Shown here: one piece after another, positions 8,971 to 17,380 of the stretch
Layout: the number at the start of each line of letters is the position of its first letter
Position numbering within the stretch: the stretch's first letter is position 1
Source: Burkholderia paludis
GTDB taxonomy: Bacteria > Pseudomonadota > Gammaproteobacteria > Burkholderiales > Burkholderiaceae
NCBI RefSeq assembly: GCF_000732615.1
Contig: NZ_JPGL01000001.1
Span: 124,001-188,000 of the forward strand
Direction of reading: 5' to 3'
Length of the DNA stretch: 64,000 nucleotides
Notes under the pieces: model-generated
The model's database searches: none
Told to the model about the DNA's origin: nothing
Seen by the model: the letters and a program-made list of their open reading frames with translations, nothing else
Program-made: the position numbers and the translations under genes

Positions 8971-9972
8971 TCAGGAGCGACGCCGCGCGGCCGCATCGAG
9001 CAGCGGCGTCGGCATCAGGTAAGGCGTGAAGTGTTCCCAGAAGTGCCATTGCTCGGGCTGGCGCACCAGCGCCTGTTCCAGACGGTCGACGATGCGCTGG
9101 TGCGTCGCGCGCACCGGCGACGCATCATCGTCCGCGCCGAGCATCGGCGCGAGCGGGCCGCCCGCAAGCTCGGTGAAATGCACGGTGCAGCGATCACGGA
9201 ACGGCACGCCCGTCGCATACGCGACGAGCAGCGGAATCCCCTGCTCGACCGCGAGCTTCACGCCGCCGCCGGCCATCCGCACCCAGCGCCCGCCGAGCCG
9301 GCAGCGGTTGGTCTTGCCGAACTTGCCGTGCAGGTCCGAGAACAGCAGGAACACGGGCGCCTCGCGTCGCAGGCTCGTGATCAGCCGTCGCAGGTGCACG
9401 CGCTCCTCGATGTCGATGAAATCGACTTCGCCCGCGCCGTATTCGGCGACGAGCCGCAGCGCGTCGTCGAAGAACGCACCGGGCGCATCGCGGTGCAGGA
9501 TCACCATCAGCTTGCGGTCGTCGGGAATCATGAAGCGCAGCTTCGTGACGAACAGCATCAGGTTGCCGAAGTGCAGCCCCGCGAGCATCAGCGGGCCGCC
9601 TCGCGCGAGCGCCGCGCGCAGTTGCGCGTCGCCCTCGCACGCCATCCCGTCGATCATCGACTTCATCGATGCGAGGCTGTGCGTGCGCAGCTTGAGCCCC
9701 GCGAACTCGGCCTCGAACAGCTCGCGCACGATCGCCGCCGAAACGTCCCGCACGCGGCGCGGATCGTCGTTCAGGTGTGCGCTCAGCATGTACGCGACCG
9801 CGCGTTCGATCGATTCGCGAATGCACGGAAAGCAGCGCAGGCACGCGCCCGAGCACCAGCGCATCAGCCGCAGCCCGCGCGCGGGCGACGTGCGCAGCGC
9901 GACGGCGCGCACGACGCGGCGCACCAGGAACGCGTACGAGAACGGATTGAGCAGGAAGAGTCGCCCGAGCAT
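8971..9972 (-). CDS. LpxL/HtrB-like (LABLAT) acyltransferase homologue in the peptide export operon
   Basis: A 333-aa protein resembling lipid A lauroyl/myristoyl acyltransferases: GGPLMLAGLHFGNLMLF in the catalytic region, an internal FLLFSDLHGKFGKTNRCRLGG stretch and a C-terminal QPEQWHFWEHF similar to the family's PEQY/W box. The family uses H-x4-D/E; here the window is H-F-G-N-L-M, so the acidic residue is replaced by Met and normal catalysis is doubtful. Its ATG overlaps the exporter's TGA by one base (TGATG), implying translational coupling. Possible roles are acylation of the peptide, lipid A change for self-protection, or a non-catalytic function; none is shown by sequence. Confidence 0.72.
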   Translation of the reverse strand: MLGRLFLLNPFSYAFLVRRVVRAVALRTSPARGLRLMRWCSGACLRCFPCIRESIERAVAYMLSAHLNDDPRRVRDVSAAIVRELFEAEFAGLKLRTHSLASMKSMIDGMACEGDAQLRAALARGGPLMLAGLHFGNLMLFVTKLRFMIPDDRKLMVILHRDAPGAFFDDALRLVAEYGAGEVDFIDIEERVHLRRLITSLRREAPVFLLFSDLHGKFGKTNRCRLGGRWVRMAGGGVKLAVEQGIPLLVAYATGVPFRDRCTVHFTELAGGPLAPMLGADDDASPVRATHQRIVDRLEQALVRQPEQWHFWEHFTPYLMPTPLLDAAARRRS

Positions 9973-12092
9973 CACTGCGTCTCCCCGACCGTGCGCCATT
10001 CGTCGGTCGCATCGGTCAATACGCCGTCGTGCATCCGGTAGATCCGGTCGACCCTCGACAGGATCGACGCGTCGTGCGTGACCAGCACGATCGTGCACGG
10101 CAGCGTGAGCACGTTGCGGCAGATCTCGTGCGTCGTCGCCTGGTCGAGGTTCGACGAAAACTCGTCGAGGATCAGCAGGCGCGGCTCGCAATACAGCGCC
10201 CGCGCGATCAGCAGGCGCTGCATCTGGCCGGCCGACAGGAACTTCTGCGTATCGCCGAGCGGCGTGTCGTAACGATGGTCGAGCTGCTCGATCTCGTCGT
10301 GGATGCATGCGAGCTTCGCCGCATCGAACATCGCGCCGATGCGCGGCGCGGGCGCGAAGTTCGTGATGTTGTCGCGGATCGTGCCGCGAAACAGCTGGTC
10401 CGATTGCGTGACGGCCGCCAGATGCTTGCGGTACTGCCGCAGGTTCACGTCCGCGAGATCGACGCCGCCGACGAACAGCGTGCCGGGTTCGGGCCGCACC
10501 AGGCCGCAGATCAGGTTCAGCAGCGTCGTCTTGCCGCTGCCGGTGCGGCCGACGATCGCGATCTTGCCGCCCGCGGGCACGTCGAGCGCGATGTCGCGCA
10601 GGATCGGGCGGTTGCCGCCCTTCGGCGTGTACGACAGCGCGCGAATCGACAGCGCGCCGTCGAACCCGTCGACCGGCCGCACGACGGCGTCCGGCGCGGG
10701 CTCCTCGGTTTCGGTCTGCAGCACGTCCGCGACGCGGTCCATGTGCACCTGCAGCACCTTGCGGCGCACATAGAGCTGGATCGAATCGATGAACTTGTCC
10801 GCGAACAGGTTCTTGTACTGGATGAACGCATAGATCACGCCGATCGTGCTCTGGCCGTGCATCACGAGCCATGCGCCGTAGGTGACGATCACGAGTTGCT
10901 CGACGTGCACGATCCCCTTCGAGATCGAATCGAACATCAACTGCAGCCGCTCCTGCTGGCGCATCGCCTGCAGCTTCTGCGTGAACGCGTTGACCCACAG
11001 GCTGCTGCGCGCGGTCTCCGCCGACAGCAGCTTGATCGAATGGGCGGAACGGATGTTTTCGATCAGCAGCGCATCGGCCTCGGCGCCGCGCGTGAGGATC
11101 TGCGACATCGCGTCCTGGAGCTGCGGCTGGATCGCGAGCCGGCTCAGCGCGAACAGCACCATCCCGGCCAGGCTGATGCCCGCCAGCACGGGGCTGTAGT
11201 ACAGCATCAGCACGAGCGTCAGCGTACAGGTGACGAGATTGAGCAGGCCGCCGACCAGCCCGTCGACGAGAAACCGCCCGACCTCCGACACCGACGACAC
11301 CCGCGAGATCGAATCGCCGGTGTTGTGGAACAGGAAATAGCCGATCGGCAACCGGGCAAGGTGCCCGACCATGTTCGCGGACAACTGCTGCGACACGATA
11401 TTGCGCAGGTAGCTCTTGATGTTGCCGACGAGGTTCGCGTACAGCGTGTCGAACAGGAACACGATCGCGAACAGGATCGTCAGCAGGTACAGGATGTCGA
11501 CGTCGGTTTTCTTCAGCGCCTCGTCGATCGTCAGTTGCACGTACGACGGCCCGAGCAGCAGCAGGAGCTGCGCGGCGACGCCGCCCGCGATGCCGATCGC
11601 CAGGCTCTTGCGGATGCCCGTCAGCCCTTCGAGGTAGTCGCGCAGCCGGATCCGGTCGGCCTGGCCCGCACGCGTGAAGCCGATGTCCGGATTCAGTTCG
11701 AGCGCGTAGCCGGTGATGTGCGTGAGCGCCTGCGCGAGCGGCAGCTTCGTCTCGCCGAGCGCGGGATCGACGATGTGCACGCTGCCGTAGCCGACCTTCG
11801 TCAGCACGACATAGTGGTTCATCCCCCAGTGCAGGATGCACGGCGTCTTGAGCGCGTCGAGCTCGCCCGCGTCGAACTGCAGCCCGCGGGCACGCAGGCC
11901 GAGATCGTTCGCGATCTCCATCAGGTCGAAGAACGACAGCCCGGAATCGATCCGGACCGGATAGCGGTTGCGCAGCGTGCGCAACGTCGTTTCGCGCCCG
12001 TGCCACGACGCGATCATCGCGAGGCAGGCCAGGCCGCACTCCGTCACCTCGTCCTGCAGGACCGGACGGACTTTACGCGTATTGAAGAGCAT
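9972..12092 (-). CDS. Peptidase-containing ABC exporter (C39 leader peptidase + ABC transporter)
   Basis: Cuts double-glycine leaders and exports the mature peptide across the inner membrane. The 706-aa protein has an N-terminal C39 peptidase with intact catalytic residues: Q13 (oxyanion), C19 in TECGLACLAMI, H93 in MNHYVVL and D109 in VDPALG. A six-helix membrane domain follows (about residues 160-430), then the ATPase with Walker A GRTGSGKTT (about 513), signature LSAGQ (about 620) and Walker B LLILDEFSSNLD. Length matches CvaB/LagD-type exporters. It sits downstream of two small genes whose leaders end in Gly-Gly, its presumed substrates. Confidence 0.95.
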   Translation of the reverse strand: MLFNTRKVRPVLQDEVTECGLACLAMIASWHGRETTLRTLRNRYPVRIDSGLSFFDLMEIANDLGLRARGLQFDAGELDALKTPCILHWGMNHYVVLTKVGYGSVHIVDPALGETKLPLAQALTHITGYALELNPDIGFTRAGQADRIRLRDYLEGLTGIRKSLAIGIAGGVAAQLLLLLGPSYVQLTIDEALKKTDVDILYLLTILFAIVFLFDTLYANLVGNIKSYLRNIVSQQLSANMVGHLARLPIGYFLFHNTGDSISRVSSVSEVGRFLVDGLVGGLLNLVTCTLTLVLMLYYSPVLAGISLAGMVLFALSRLAIQPQLQDAMSQILTRGAEADALLIENIRSAHSIKLLSAETARSSLWVNAFTQKLQAMRQQERLQLMFDSISKGIVHVEQLVIVTYGAWLVMHGQSTIGVIYAFIQYKNLFADKFIDSIQLYVRRKVLQVHMDRVADVLQTETEEPAPDAVVRPVDGFDGALSIRALSYTPKGGNRPILRDIALDVPAGGKIAIVGRTGSGKTTLLNLICGLVRPEPGTLFVGGVDLADVNLRQYRKHLAAVTQSDQLFRGTIRDNITNFAPAPRIGAMFDAAKLACIHDEIEQLDHRYDTPLGDTQKFLSAGQMQRLLIARALYCEPRLLILDEFSSNLDQATTHEICRNVLTLPCTIVLVTHDASILSRVDRIYRMHDGVLTDATDEWRTVGETQ

Positions 12093-12174
12093 GGTCGGGC
12101 ACCCGGGGCGCGACGACGCGCCGCCCGGGCCTGGCCGTGCGGGCCCGCGGCGGGTCGTGCGCGATAAGCAAGGG

Positions 12175-12198
12175 CGCAGCCGGCGGGTGCCGGCTGCG
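12175..12198 (-). terminator. Stem-loop between second peptide gene and exporter gene
   Basis: A perfect 10-bp stem (CGCAGCCGGC / GCCGGCTGCG) with a 4-base loop, 37 bases after the second peptide's stop. No T-run follows, so it is more likely an mRNA-stabilising or partial attenuating element that lets peptide expression exceed exporter expression. Confidence 0.5.
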
Positions 12199-12235
12199 AC
12201 GGGAGATCGGTGTTGCCGGCAGCCCGGCGGGCCGC

Positions 12236-12421
12236 TCAGCGCGACGAGCCGAGCGACATCCGGAACTGCTCGACGGCGCGGGTCTGGTACTGCGTCATCA
12301 GGCCCTGCAGCGTGGATCCGATCGACTGGTTGACGAGATCGACCGTATAGGCGGCCGAATTCGAGTAAAGCGACGCGCCGCCGCGAATCTGGCGGGCCTG
12401 TTCTTCCGTGATGTCTCGCAT
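12236..12421 (-). CDS. Double-glycine leader peptide (putative microcin/bacteriocin precursor 2)
   Basis: A 61-codon gene. The leader MRDITEEQARQIRGG (15 aa) matches the double-glycine consensus, with hydrophobic residues at spaced positions before GG, and aligns with the leader of the neighbouring small gene. Cleavage after GG would release a 46-residue peptide (ASLYSNSAAY... to SLGSSR) with no cysteines and a moderately amphipathic middle part. A C39-peptidase exporter lies 143 bp downstream on the same strand. The ribosome site is weak (AAAGG). Function as toxin, signal or other secreted peptide is not proven by sequence. Confidence 0.8.
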   Translation of the reverse strand: MRDITEEQARQIRGGASLYSNSAAYTVDLVNQSIGSTLQGLMTQYQTRAVEQFRMSLGSSR

Positions 12422-12616
12422 TTGTTGTGGCCTTTATATAGTCGGAATGCCTTCAGCCGCCGGCCAATCGCAAACTCAATGGCCGTTTACTTTATTACGG
12501 TAATAATCCGGCACTCCTGCCTCCTGATAATCGCCCGATCCGAAAACCATGCATTTCGGATTCGCTTTATTGCCGCTGCGGCGATCGATTCTTTTCCTTC
12601 TGTTTCGCAGCATCTC

Positions 12617-12639
12617 GCGCGGGGGGCGCCTCCCCGCGC
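12617..12639 (-). terminator. GC-rich stem-loop after first peptide gene
   Basis: Eight base pairs (GCGCGGGG / CCCCGCGC) around a 7-base loop, beginning 8 bases after the stop of the first peptide gene. No T-run follows. As with the hairpin after the second peptide, it probably protects or attenuates the transcript rather than ending it fully. Confidence 0.45.
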
Positions 12640-12646
12640 ACGGCGG

Positions 12647-12820
12647 TTACTTGCCGGTGTTATTGAACGTCTTCGGGTTCTGCAGGTAATTGCCGAGGCT
12701 CGGCAGGAACTGGCCGAGCGCGGTCACCACCGGCGCGGCGTCAACGGCGAGGCTACCCAGCGAGCTGATCGCACCGCCGCCATGCACATTCCTGACCTGT
12801 TCCGTCGTCATGACCTTCAT
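12647..12820 (-). CDS. Double-glycine leader peptide (putative microcin/bacteriocin precursor 1)
   Basis: A 57-aa product starting MKVMTTEQVRNVHGG. This 15-aa leader matches that of the second small gene at K/R2, T5, E7, Q8, R10, I/V12, G14 and G15. Cleavage would give a 42-residue peptide beginning GAISSLGSLAVDAAPVV and ending NPKTFNNTGK, rich in Gly/Ala/Leu/Val with no Cys. The start is chosen because GAGGAGAG sits about 7 bases before ATG 12820; ATG 12823 is adjacent and an upstream start at 12865 would add an unlikely hydrophobic tail. It heads the secretion operon. Confidence 0.82.
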   Translation of the reverse strand: MKVMTTEQVRNVHGGGAISSLGSLAVDAAPVVTALGQFLPSLGNYLQNPKTFNNTGK

Positions 12821-13101
12821 CATTCTCTCCTCGTAAAAAATAAAGATGATGCAAAGAACCTTCATTGAAATACCAACGGCTTTTAATCCCTAGCGACTTG
12901 TTAATCTAATAATCACAGCGATTACGAGCCGAAATCAGGCTATCATGCGAGCGCATCGGAATTCAATGGAGGACACACTCTTACGGGTGCGTTTTCCGAT
13001 GCGCGACGGATTGCCGGCATTCAGGTTGTTTGGATTTCAATTTCAAAACGTTTAAATCCCGCCGCCATGCGTTGCGGCACGGGCGGGAGACGGAGACGGC
13101 C
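12821..13101. promoter_or_regulatory. Divergent AT-rich promoter region of the secretion locus
   Basis: The 281 bp between the first peptide gene (minus) and the TolC-family gene (plus) are clearly more AT-rich than flanking coding sequence, as expected for a bidirectional promoter region. I see no unambiguous -35/-10 pair on either strand, so exact promoters are not assigned. Confidence 0.5.
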
Positions 13102-14517
13102 ATGTTTGAAACGAGGTATGAGAATCGCGGAGCATCGGCGCGGAATGCGGGTATTTCCCTATCAAGATTTTCGACTAGGTGGAATCCCCGACTTGCAACC
13201 GTGACATCGTTGGCTGTAACGATAGTAACCCTGTCGGCGAACGCGCACGCGTTCTGCCTCGACGCCGCCTACCAGTACGCCGCCGTGCACGATCCGCGCT
13301 ACCTGCAGGCGCGCAACGAATACGACGCGGCACGCCAGAAATTTCCCGAGGCGCGCGCGCAGATGCTGCCGCAGGCCACCGCGCAACTCGAATGGGGGCG
13401 TTACGGCACGCACGCGAACCTGTTCGGCATCGACGTCAGCGGCTCGAACAACGCCGCCTACGGCGCCGCGCAGATCACGCAGGCGCTGTTCAACGTGCCC
13501 TACCTGTACGACATGCGGCGCGCGACCGAGTACGAGGAATCGGCCAGGCAGAAGCTCGAGGTCGCGAAGCAGGACCTGATCCTGCGGGTCGCGAACGCGT
13601 GCTTCGACCTGCTGAGCGCACGCGAGAAGCTGCAGTCGGCCGACGACGAAGTCAGCGCGCTCACGCGGCTCGAAAGCGATACGCGACGCATGGCGCAGCT
13701 CGGGATGAAGACGATCGGCGATACGGCCGAGATCGAGGCGCGCCGCAGCCTCGCGCAGTCCGACGAGGCGCTCGCGCAAACCGACGTCGATGCGCGCCGC
13801 GCACGCTACGAGACGCTGCTCGGTTCGACGATCGATTTCGCGCGCTGGCCGCGGCTCGCGATGCGCGGGTCGTCGCCGCGCATTCCGTCCGGCGAATATG
13901 CGCCGCAGGACAACCCCGCCTACCAGCAGGCGTATCGCGACGTCCAGGTTGCGCGGCTCGCCGCGAAACGCGTCGGCGCCGAGCACCTGCCGACCGTCGA
14001 CCTGTTCGCTTCGTATTCGCGCGGGCTCAATCCGAACCTGCGCGGGCTCACCGACCGCTCCGATTTCCACCAGAGCGCGGTCGGCGTGCAGGTGACGATC
14101 CCGATCTTTTCCGGCGGCAGCGTGTACTACCGCCAGATGGAAGCCGAGCACGTGACCGAGCAGTACCGCAACCGGCTGCGCGAGGTCGAGGAGCAACTGG
14201 GCACCGACCATCGCGAGGCGCTGTCCGCGCTCGAATCGGTCGGCACGCGCATCCGCGCGCTGCAGCAATCGCTGCAGGCCGCGCGGCTCGCCTACGACTC
14301 GTCGATGAAGGCGCACCAGGTCGGCTACAGCACGACGTACGAAACGCTGAACCTGCGGCGCGATATCTCGAGCATCCGGCAGAAGCTGTTCGACAGCTAT
14401 CTCGATGCGCTGAAGCTGCAACTGAAGCTGAAAAGCGTGCTGGGGACGCTCGACGAAGCGTCGCTGGTCGCGGTGGACAACTTCCTCGAGAGCAACGCGT
14501 CGAGCGGTCGGGGCTGA
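13102..14517 (+). CDS. TolC-family outer-membrane efflux channel
   Basis: Outer-membrane channel, probably the exit duct of the adjacent ABC/HlyD exporter. The 471-aa protein has a signal peptide ending in SANAHA, then two repeated coiled-coil/beta halves typical of TolC/OEP: DAAYQYAAVHDPRYLQARNEYDAARQ opens the first, and NPAYQQAYRDVQVARLAAK opens the second. ATG 13102 has GGAG about 8 bases upstream; a TTG at 13030 would add 24 residues before the signal sequence. The gene is divergent from the peptide operon, so it may be separately controlled. Confidence 0.9.
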   Translation: MFETRYENRGASARNAGISLSRFSTRWNPRLATVTSLAVTIVTLSANAHAFCLDAAYQYAAVHDPRYLQARNEYDAARQKFPEARAQMLPQATAQLEWGRYGTHANLFGIDVSGSNNAAYGAAQITQALFNVPYLYDMRRATEYEESARQKLEVAKQDLILRVANACFDLLSAREKLQSADDEVSALTRLESDTRRMAQLGMKTIGDTAEIEARRSLAQSDEALAQTDVDARRARYETLLGSTIDFARWPRLAMRGSSPRIPSGEYAPQDNPAYQQAYRDVQVARLAAKRVGAEHLPTVDLFASYSRGLNPNLRGLTDRSDFHQSAVGVQVTIPIFSGGSVYYRQMEAEHVTEQYRNRLREVEEQLGTDHREALSALESVGTRIRALQQSLQAARLAYDSSMKAHQVGYSTTYETLNLRRDISSIRQKLFDSYLDALKLQLKLKSVLGTLDEASLVAVDNFLESNASSGRG

Positions 14518-14696
14518 GCGCGCTTCGATTCCCGCCGGCACATCATAAACAGTTGTGCGCGCAACCTTTATGAATCGCGCCGGCCGGCGTGCCGGTCGAT
14601 TCGCCGATGCCCGCGAACCTGCGGCGCCCTCGTCCGCTCGCACAGCCGCGGGCGCGGCGCGCGGTGCCGCCGTCACGTGCCGGGGTATACGCGATG

Positions 14697-14725
14697 TTGC
14701 ATCCAGAAAAAACTTTGCATAGAGT
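14697..14725 (+). promoter_or_regulatory. Candidate sigma-70 promoter of the amidase operon
   Basis: TTGCAT (14697-14702), a 17-base spacer and TAGAGT (14720-14725) match the vegetative promoter layout. Transcription from about 14732 would yield a leader of about 220 nt before amiE, containing the hairpins and terminator listed below. Confidence 0.45.
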
Positions 14726-14834
14726 GCATCCCATCGATCCGGCGGACAAAGACGTCCCACGATCGTGCGCAGCGCGCGCCCGATAGCCCGCGCCGCGCCG
14801 GCCCCGCATCCGGCCGCCCATCCGCATTCCCGTT

Positions 14835-14875
14835 ATCCGACAGCGTTGTCGGATGAACGGACCGGCAAAGAAGCC
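14835..14875 (+). promoter_or_regulatory. ANTAR-type dual hexaloop RNA element in the amiE leader
   Basis: Hairpin P1 (14835-14854) has a 7-bp stem ATCCGAC/GTCGGAT around hexaloop AGCGTT. Nine bases later P2 (14864-14875) has GGC/GCC around hexaloop AAAGAA. Both loops have A at position 1 and G at position 4, the known signature of RNAs bound by ANTAR proteins. P2 uses bases 14871-14875 that also form the 5' arm of the terminator, so the two structures exclude each other. The ANTAR protein AmiR is encoded at the end of the operon. P2's stem is short (3 bp), which is the weak point. Confidence 0.65.
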
Positions 14876-14909
14876 CTTGCCTCGCGCGTCGAGGCAAGGG
14901 CTTTTTTTT
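14871..14909 (+). terminator. Leader terminator (attenuator) of the amidase operon
   Basis: A perfect 14-bp stem (14871-14884 with 14890-14903), loop CGCGT and T-run 14902-14909 form a textbook intrinsic terminator. It lies between the candidate promoter and amiE, 43 bases before the start codon, so it must be read through for amidase expression. This matches AmiR-controlled antitermination known for Pseudomonas aeruginosa amiE. Confidence 0.85.
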
Positions 14910-14952
14910 GCCTTTCGAAAACGCACGTCTTCACCCGAACCAGGAGCACACC

Positions 14953-15990
14953 ATGCGTCATGGCGATATTTCCAGCAGCAACGACGCCGTCGGCGTCGCC
15001 GTCGTCCAGTACAAGATGCCGCGCCTGCACACGCGCGCCGAGGTGATCGCCAACGCCCGCGAAATCGCGGAGCGCGTGGTCGGCATCAAGCGCGGCCTGC
15101 CCGGCATGGATCTCATCGTGTTTCCCGAGTATTCGACGCACGGGATCATGTACGACGCGAAGGAGATGTATGACACGGCCTCGACGATCCCAGGCGAGGA
15201 AACCGACATCTTCGCGGCCGCGTGCCGCAAGGCAAACGTGTGGGGCGTGTTCTCGCTCACCGGCGAACGCCACGAGGAACACCCGAACAAGGCGCCGTAC
15301 AACACGCTGGTGCTGATCGACAACAAGGGCGAGATCGTGCAGAAGTACCGCAAGATCATGCCGTGGGTGCCGGTCGAAGGCTGGTATCCGGGCAACTGCA
15401 CGTACGTCGCCGAGGGGCCGAAGGGGCTCAAGATCAGCCTGATCATCTGCGACGACGGCAACTATCCGGAAATCTGGCGCGACTGCGCGATGCGCGGCGC
15501 CGAACTGGTGGTGCGCTGCCAGGGCTACATGTACCCGGCGAAGGACCAGCAGGTGCTCGTATCGAAGGCAATGGCGTTCATGAACAACTGCTACGTCGCG
15601 GTCGCGAACGCGTCCGGGTTCGACGGCGTGTACTCGTATTTCGGCCATTCGGCGATCGTCGGCTTCGACGGCCGCACGCTCGGCGAATGCGGCGAGGAGG
15701 AAAACGGCGTGCAGTATGCGGAGCTGTCGGTCAGCCTGATCCGCGACGCGCGCCGCAACATGCAGTCGCAGAACCACCTGTACAAGCTGCTGCACCGCGG
15801 CTACACGGGCAAGATCGGTTCCGGCGAATCGCCGAACGGCGTCGCGCAATGCCCGTTCGAGTTCTACGCGAACTGGGTGAACGACCCGGACGGCACGCGC
15901 CAGGCCGTCGAGCGCCTCACGCGCGCGACGCCCGGCACGCCTGAATGCCCGATCGAGGGCATTCCGTCCGAAGCGCCCGCGCACCGTTGA
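14953..15990 (+). CDS. amiE: Aliphatic amidase
   Basis: Hydrolyses short aliphatic amides (acetamide, propionamide) to acid and ammonia in the cytoplasm. Nitrilase-superfamily enzyme of 345 aa, the same size as P. aeruginosa AmiE (346). The Glu-Lys-Cys triad is visible: E59 in VFPEYSTHG, the Lys in QKYRKIMPW and the Cys in [12 protein letters not shown] (expected 134 and 166). AGGAG precedes the ATG. First gene of an operon with amiS, an ATPase/VWA pair, amiC and amiR; controlled by the leader terminator just upstream. Confidence 0.96.
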   Translation: MRHGDISSSNDAVGVAVVQYKMPRLHTRAEVIANAREIAERVVGIKRGLPGMDLIVFPEYSTHGIMYDAKEMYDTASTIPGEETDIFAAACRKANVWGVFSLTGERHEEHPNKAPYNTLVLIDNKGEIVQKYRKIMPWVPVEGWYPGNCTYVAEGPKGLKISLIICDDGNYPEIWRDCAMRGAELVVRCQGYMYPAKDQQVLVSKAMAFMNNCYVAVANASGFDGVYSYFGHSAIVGFDGRTLGECGEEENGVQYAELSVSLIRDARRNMQSQNHLYKLLHRGYTGKIGSGESPNGVAQCPFEFYANWVNDPDGTRQAVERLTRATPGTPECPIEGIPSEAPAHR

Positions 15991-16058
15991 GCACGCGCCC
16001 CGCCCGGCCGTTCGCGCAGCCTGCGCGAACGGCGCCGTCCCACTCAGGAGCCTTCATC

Positions 16059-16540
16059 ATGCTCGGTGTCGCTCTCTTCTTCATCGGCGCGGTACTGGTC
16101 GTCAACGGCGTCGCGCTCACCGGCCGCATCGAGCCGCGCGACGCGGCGGGCCTGAACCTGCTCGTCGGCTTGCTCGCGCTGCTGATCAACCTCGCCGGCC
16201 TCGCGCAGGCCTCCGCGCCGCCGCAGTATTTCTCGAGCGCGGGCGGCCTGCTGTTCGCGTTCACGTACCTGTATCTCGCCGCCGTCCAGTGGCGCGGGCT
16301 GCAAGGCGCGGGACTCGGCTGGTACTGCCTGTTCGTCGCGATCAGCGCACTCGTCTATGCGGGCACGTCGCACGACGTGCGCGTCGGCACCATGTGGGTG
16401 CTGTGGTCGAGCCTGTGGTTCCTGTTCTTCGTCGCGCTCGGGCTGAAGCGGCCCGTGCGCTTCCTGCCCGGCTACACGATCGCGATCGGCGTGGGCACCT
16501 GCTGGCTGCCCGGCATGCTGATGATGACGGGGAGGTGGTG

Positions 16541-16541
<1 letters not shown>
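16059..16541 (+). CDS. amiS: AmiS/UreI-family amide channel
   Basis: A 160-aa integral membrane protein with six predicted helices, starting MLGVALFFIGAVLVVNG and containing YLYLAAVQWRG and MWVLWSSLWFLFFVALG, typical of the AmiS/UreI acid-activated urea/amide channels. It likely lets the amide substrate or its products cross the inner membrane. AGGAG precedes ATG 16059. It ends in TGATG, overlapping the next start by one base. In P. aeruginosa amiS is the last gene of the operon; here it is second. Confidence 0.92.

Positions 16542-17376
<835 letters not shown>

Positions 17377-17380
<4 letters not shown>

Noticed and set aside
6742..12167. Very long plus-strand open frames (1099 and 712 codons) opposite the exporter operon
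   Set aside because: Antisense shadows; composition is Arg/His/Gln-rich and the minus frames carry intact HlyD, ABC and OmpW motifs.
12422..12646. Possible third double-glycine peptide between the two small genes
   Set aside because: No start codon with a leader ending in GG was found in this AT-rich spacer on either strand.
12236..12820. Two-peptide (class IIb) bacteriocin with GxxxG motifs
   Set aside because: Neither mature peptide shows a clear GxxxG pair, so I keep only the general double-glycine peptide call.
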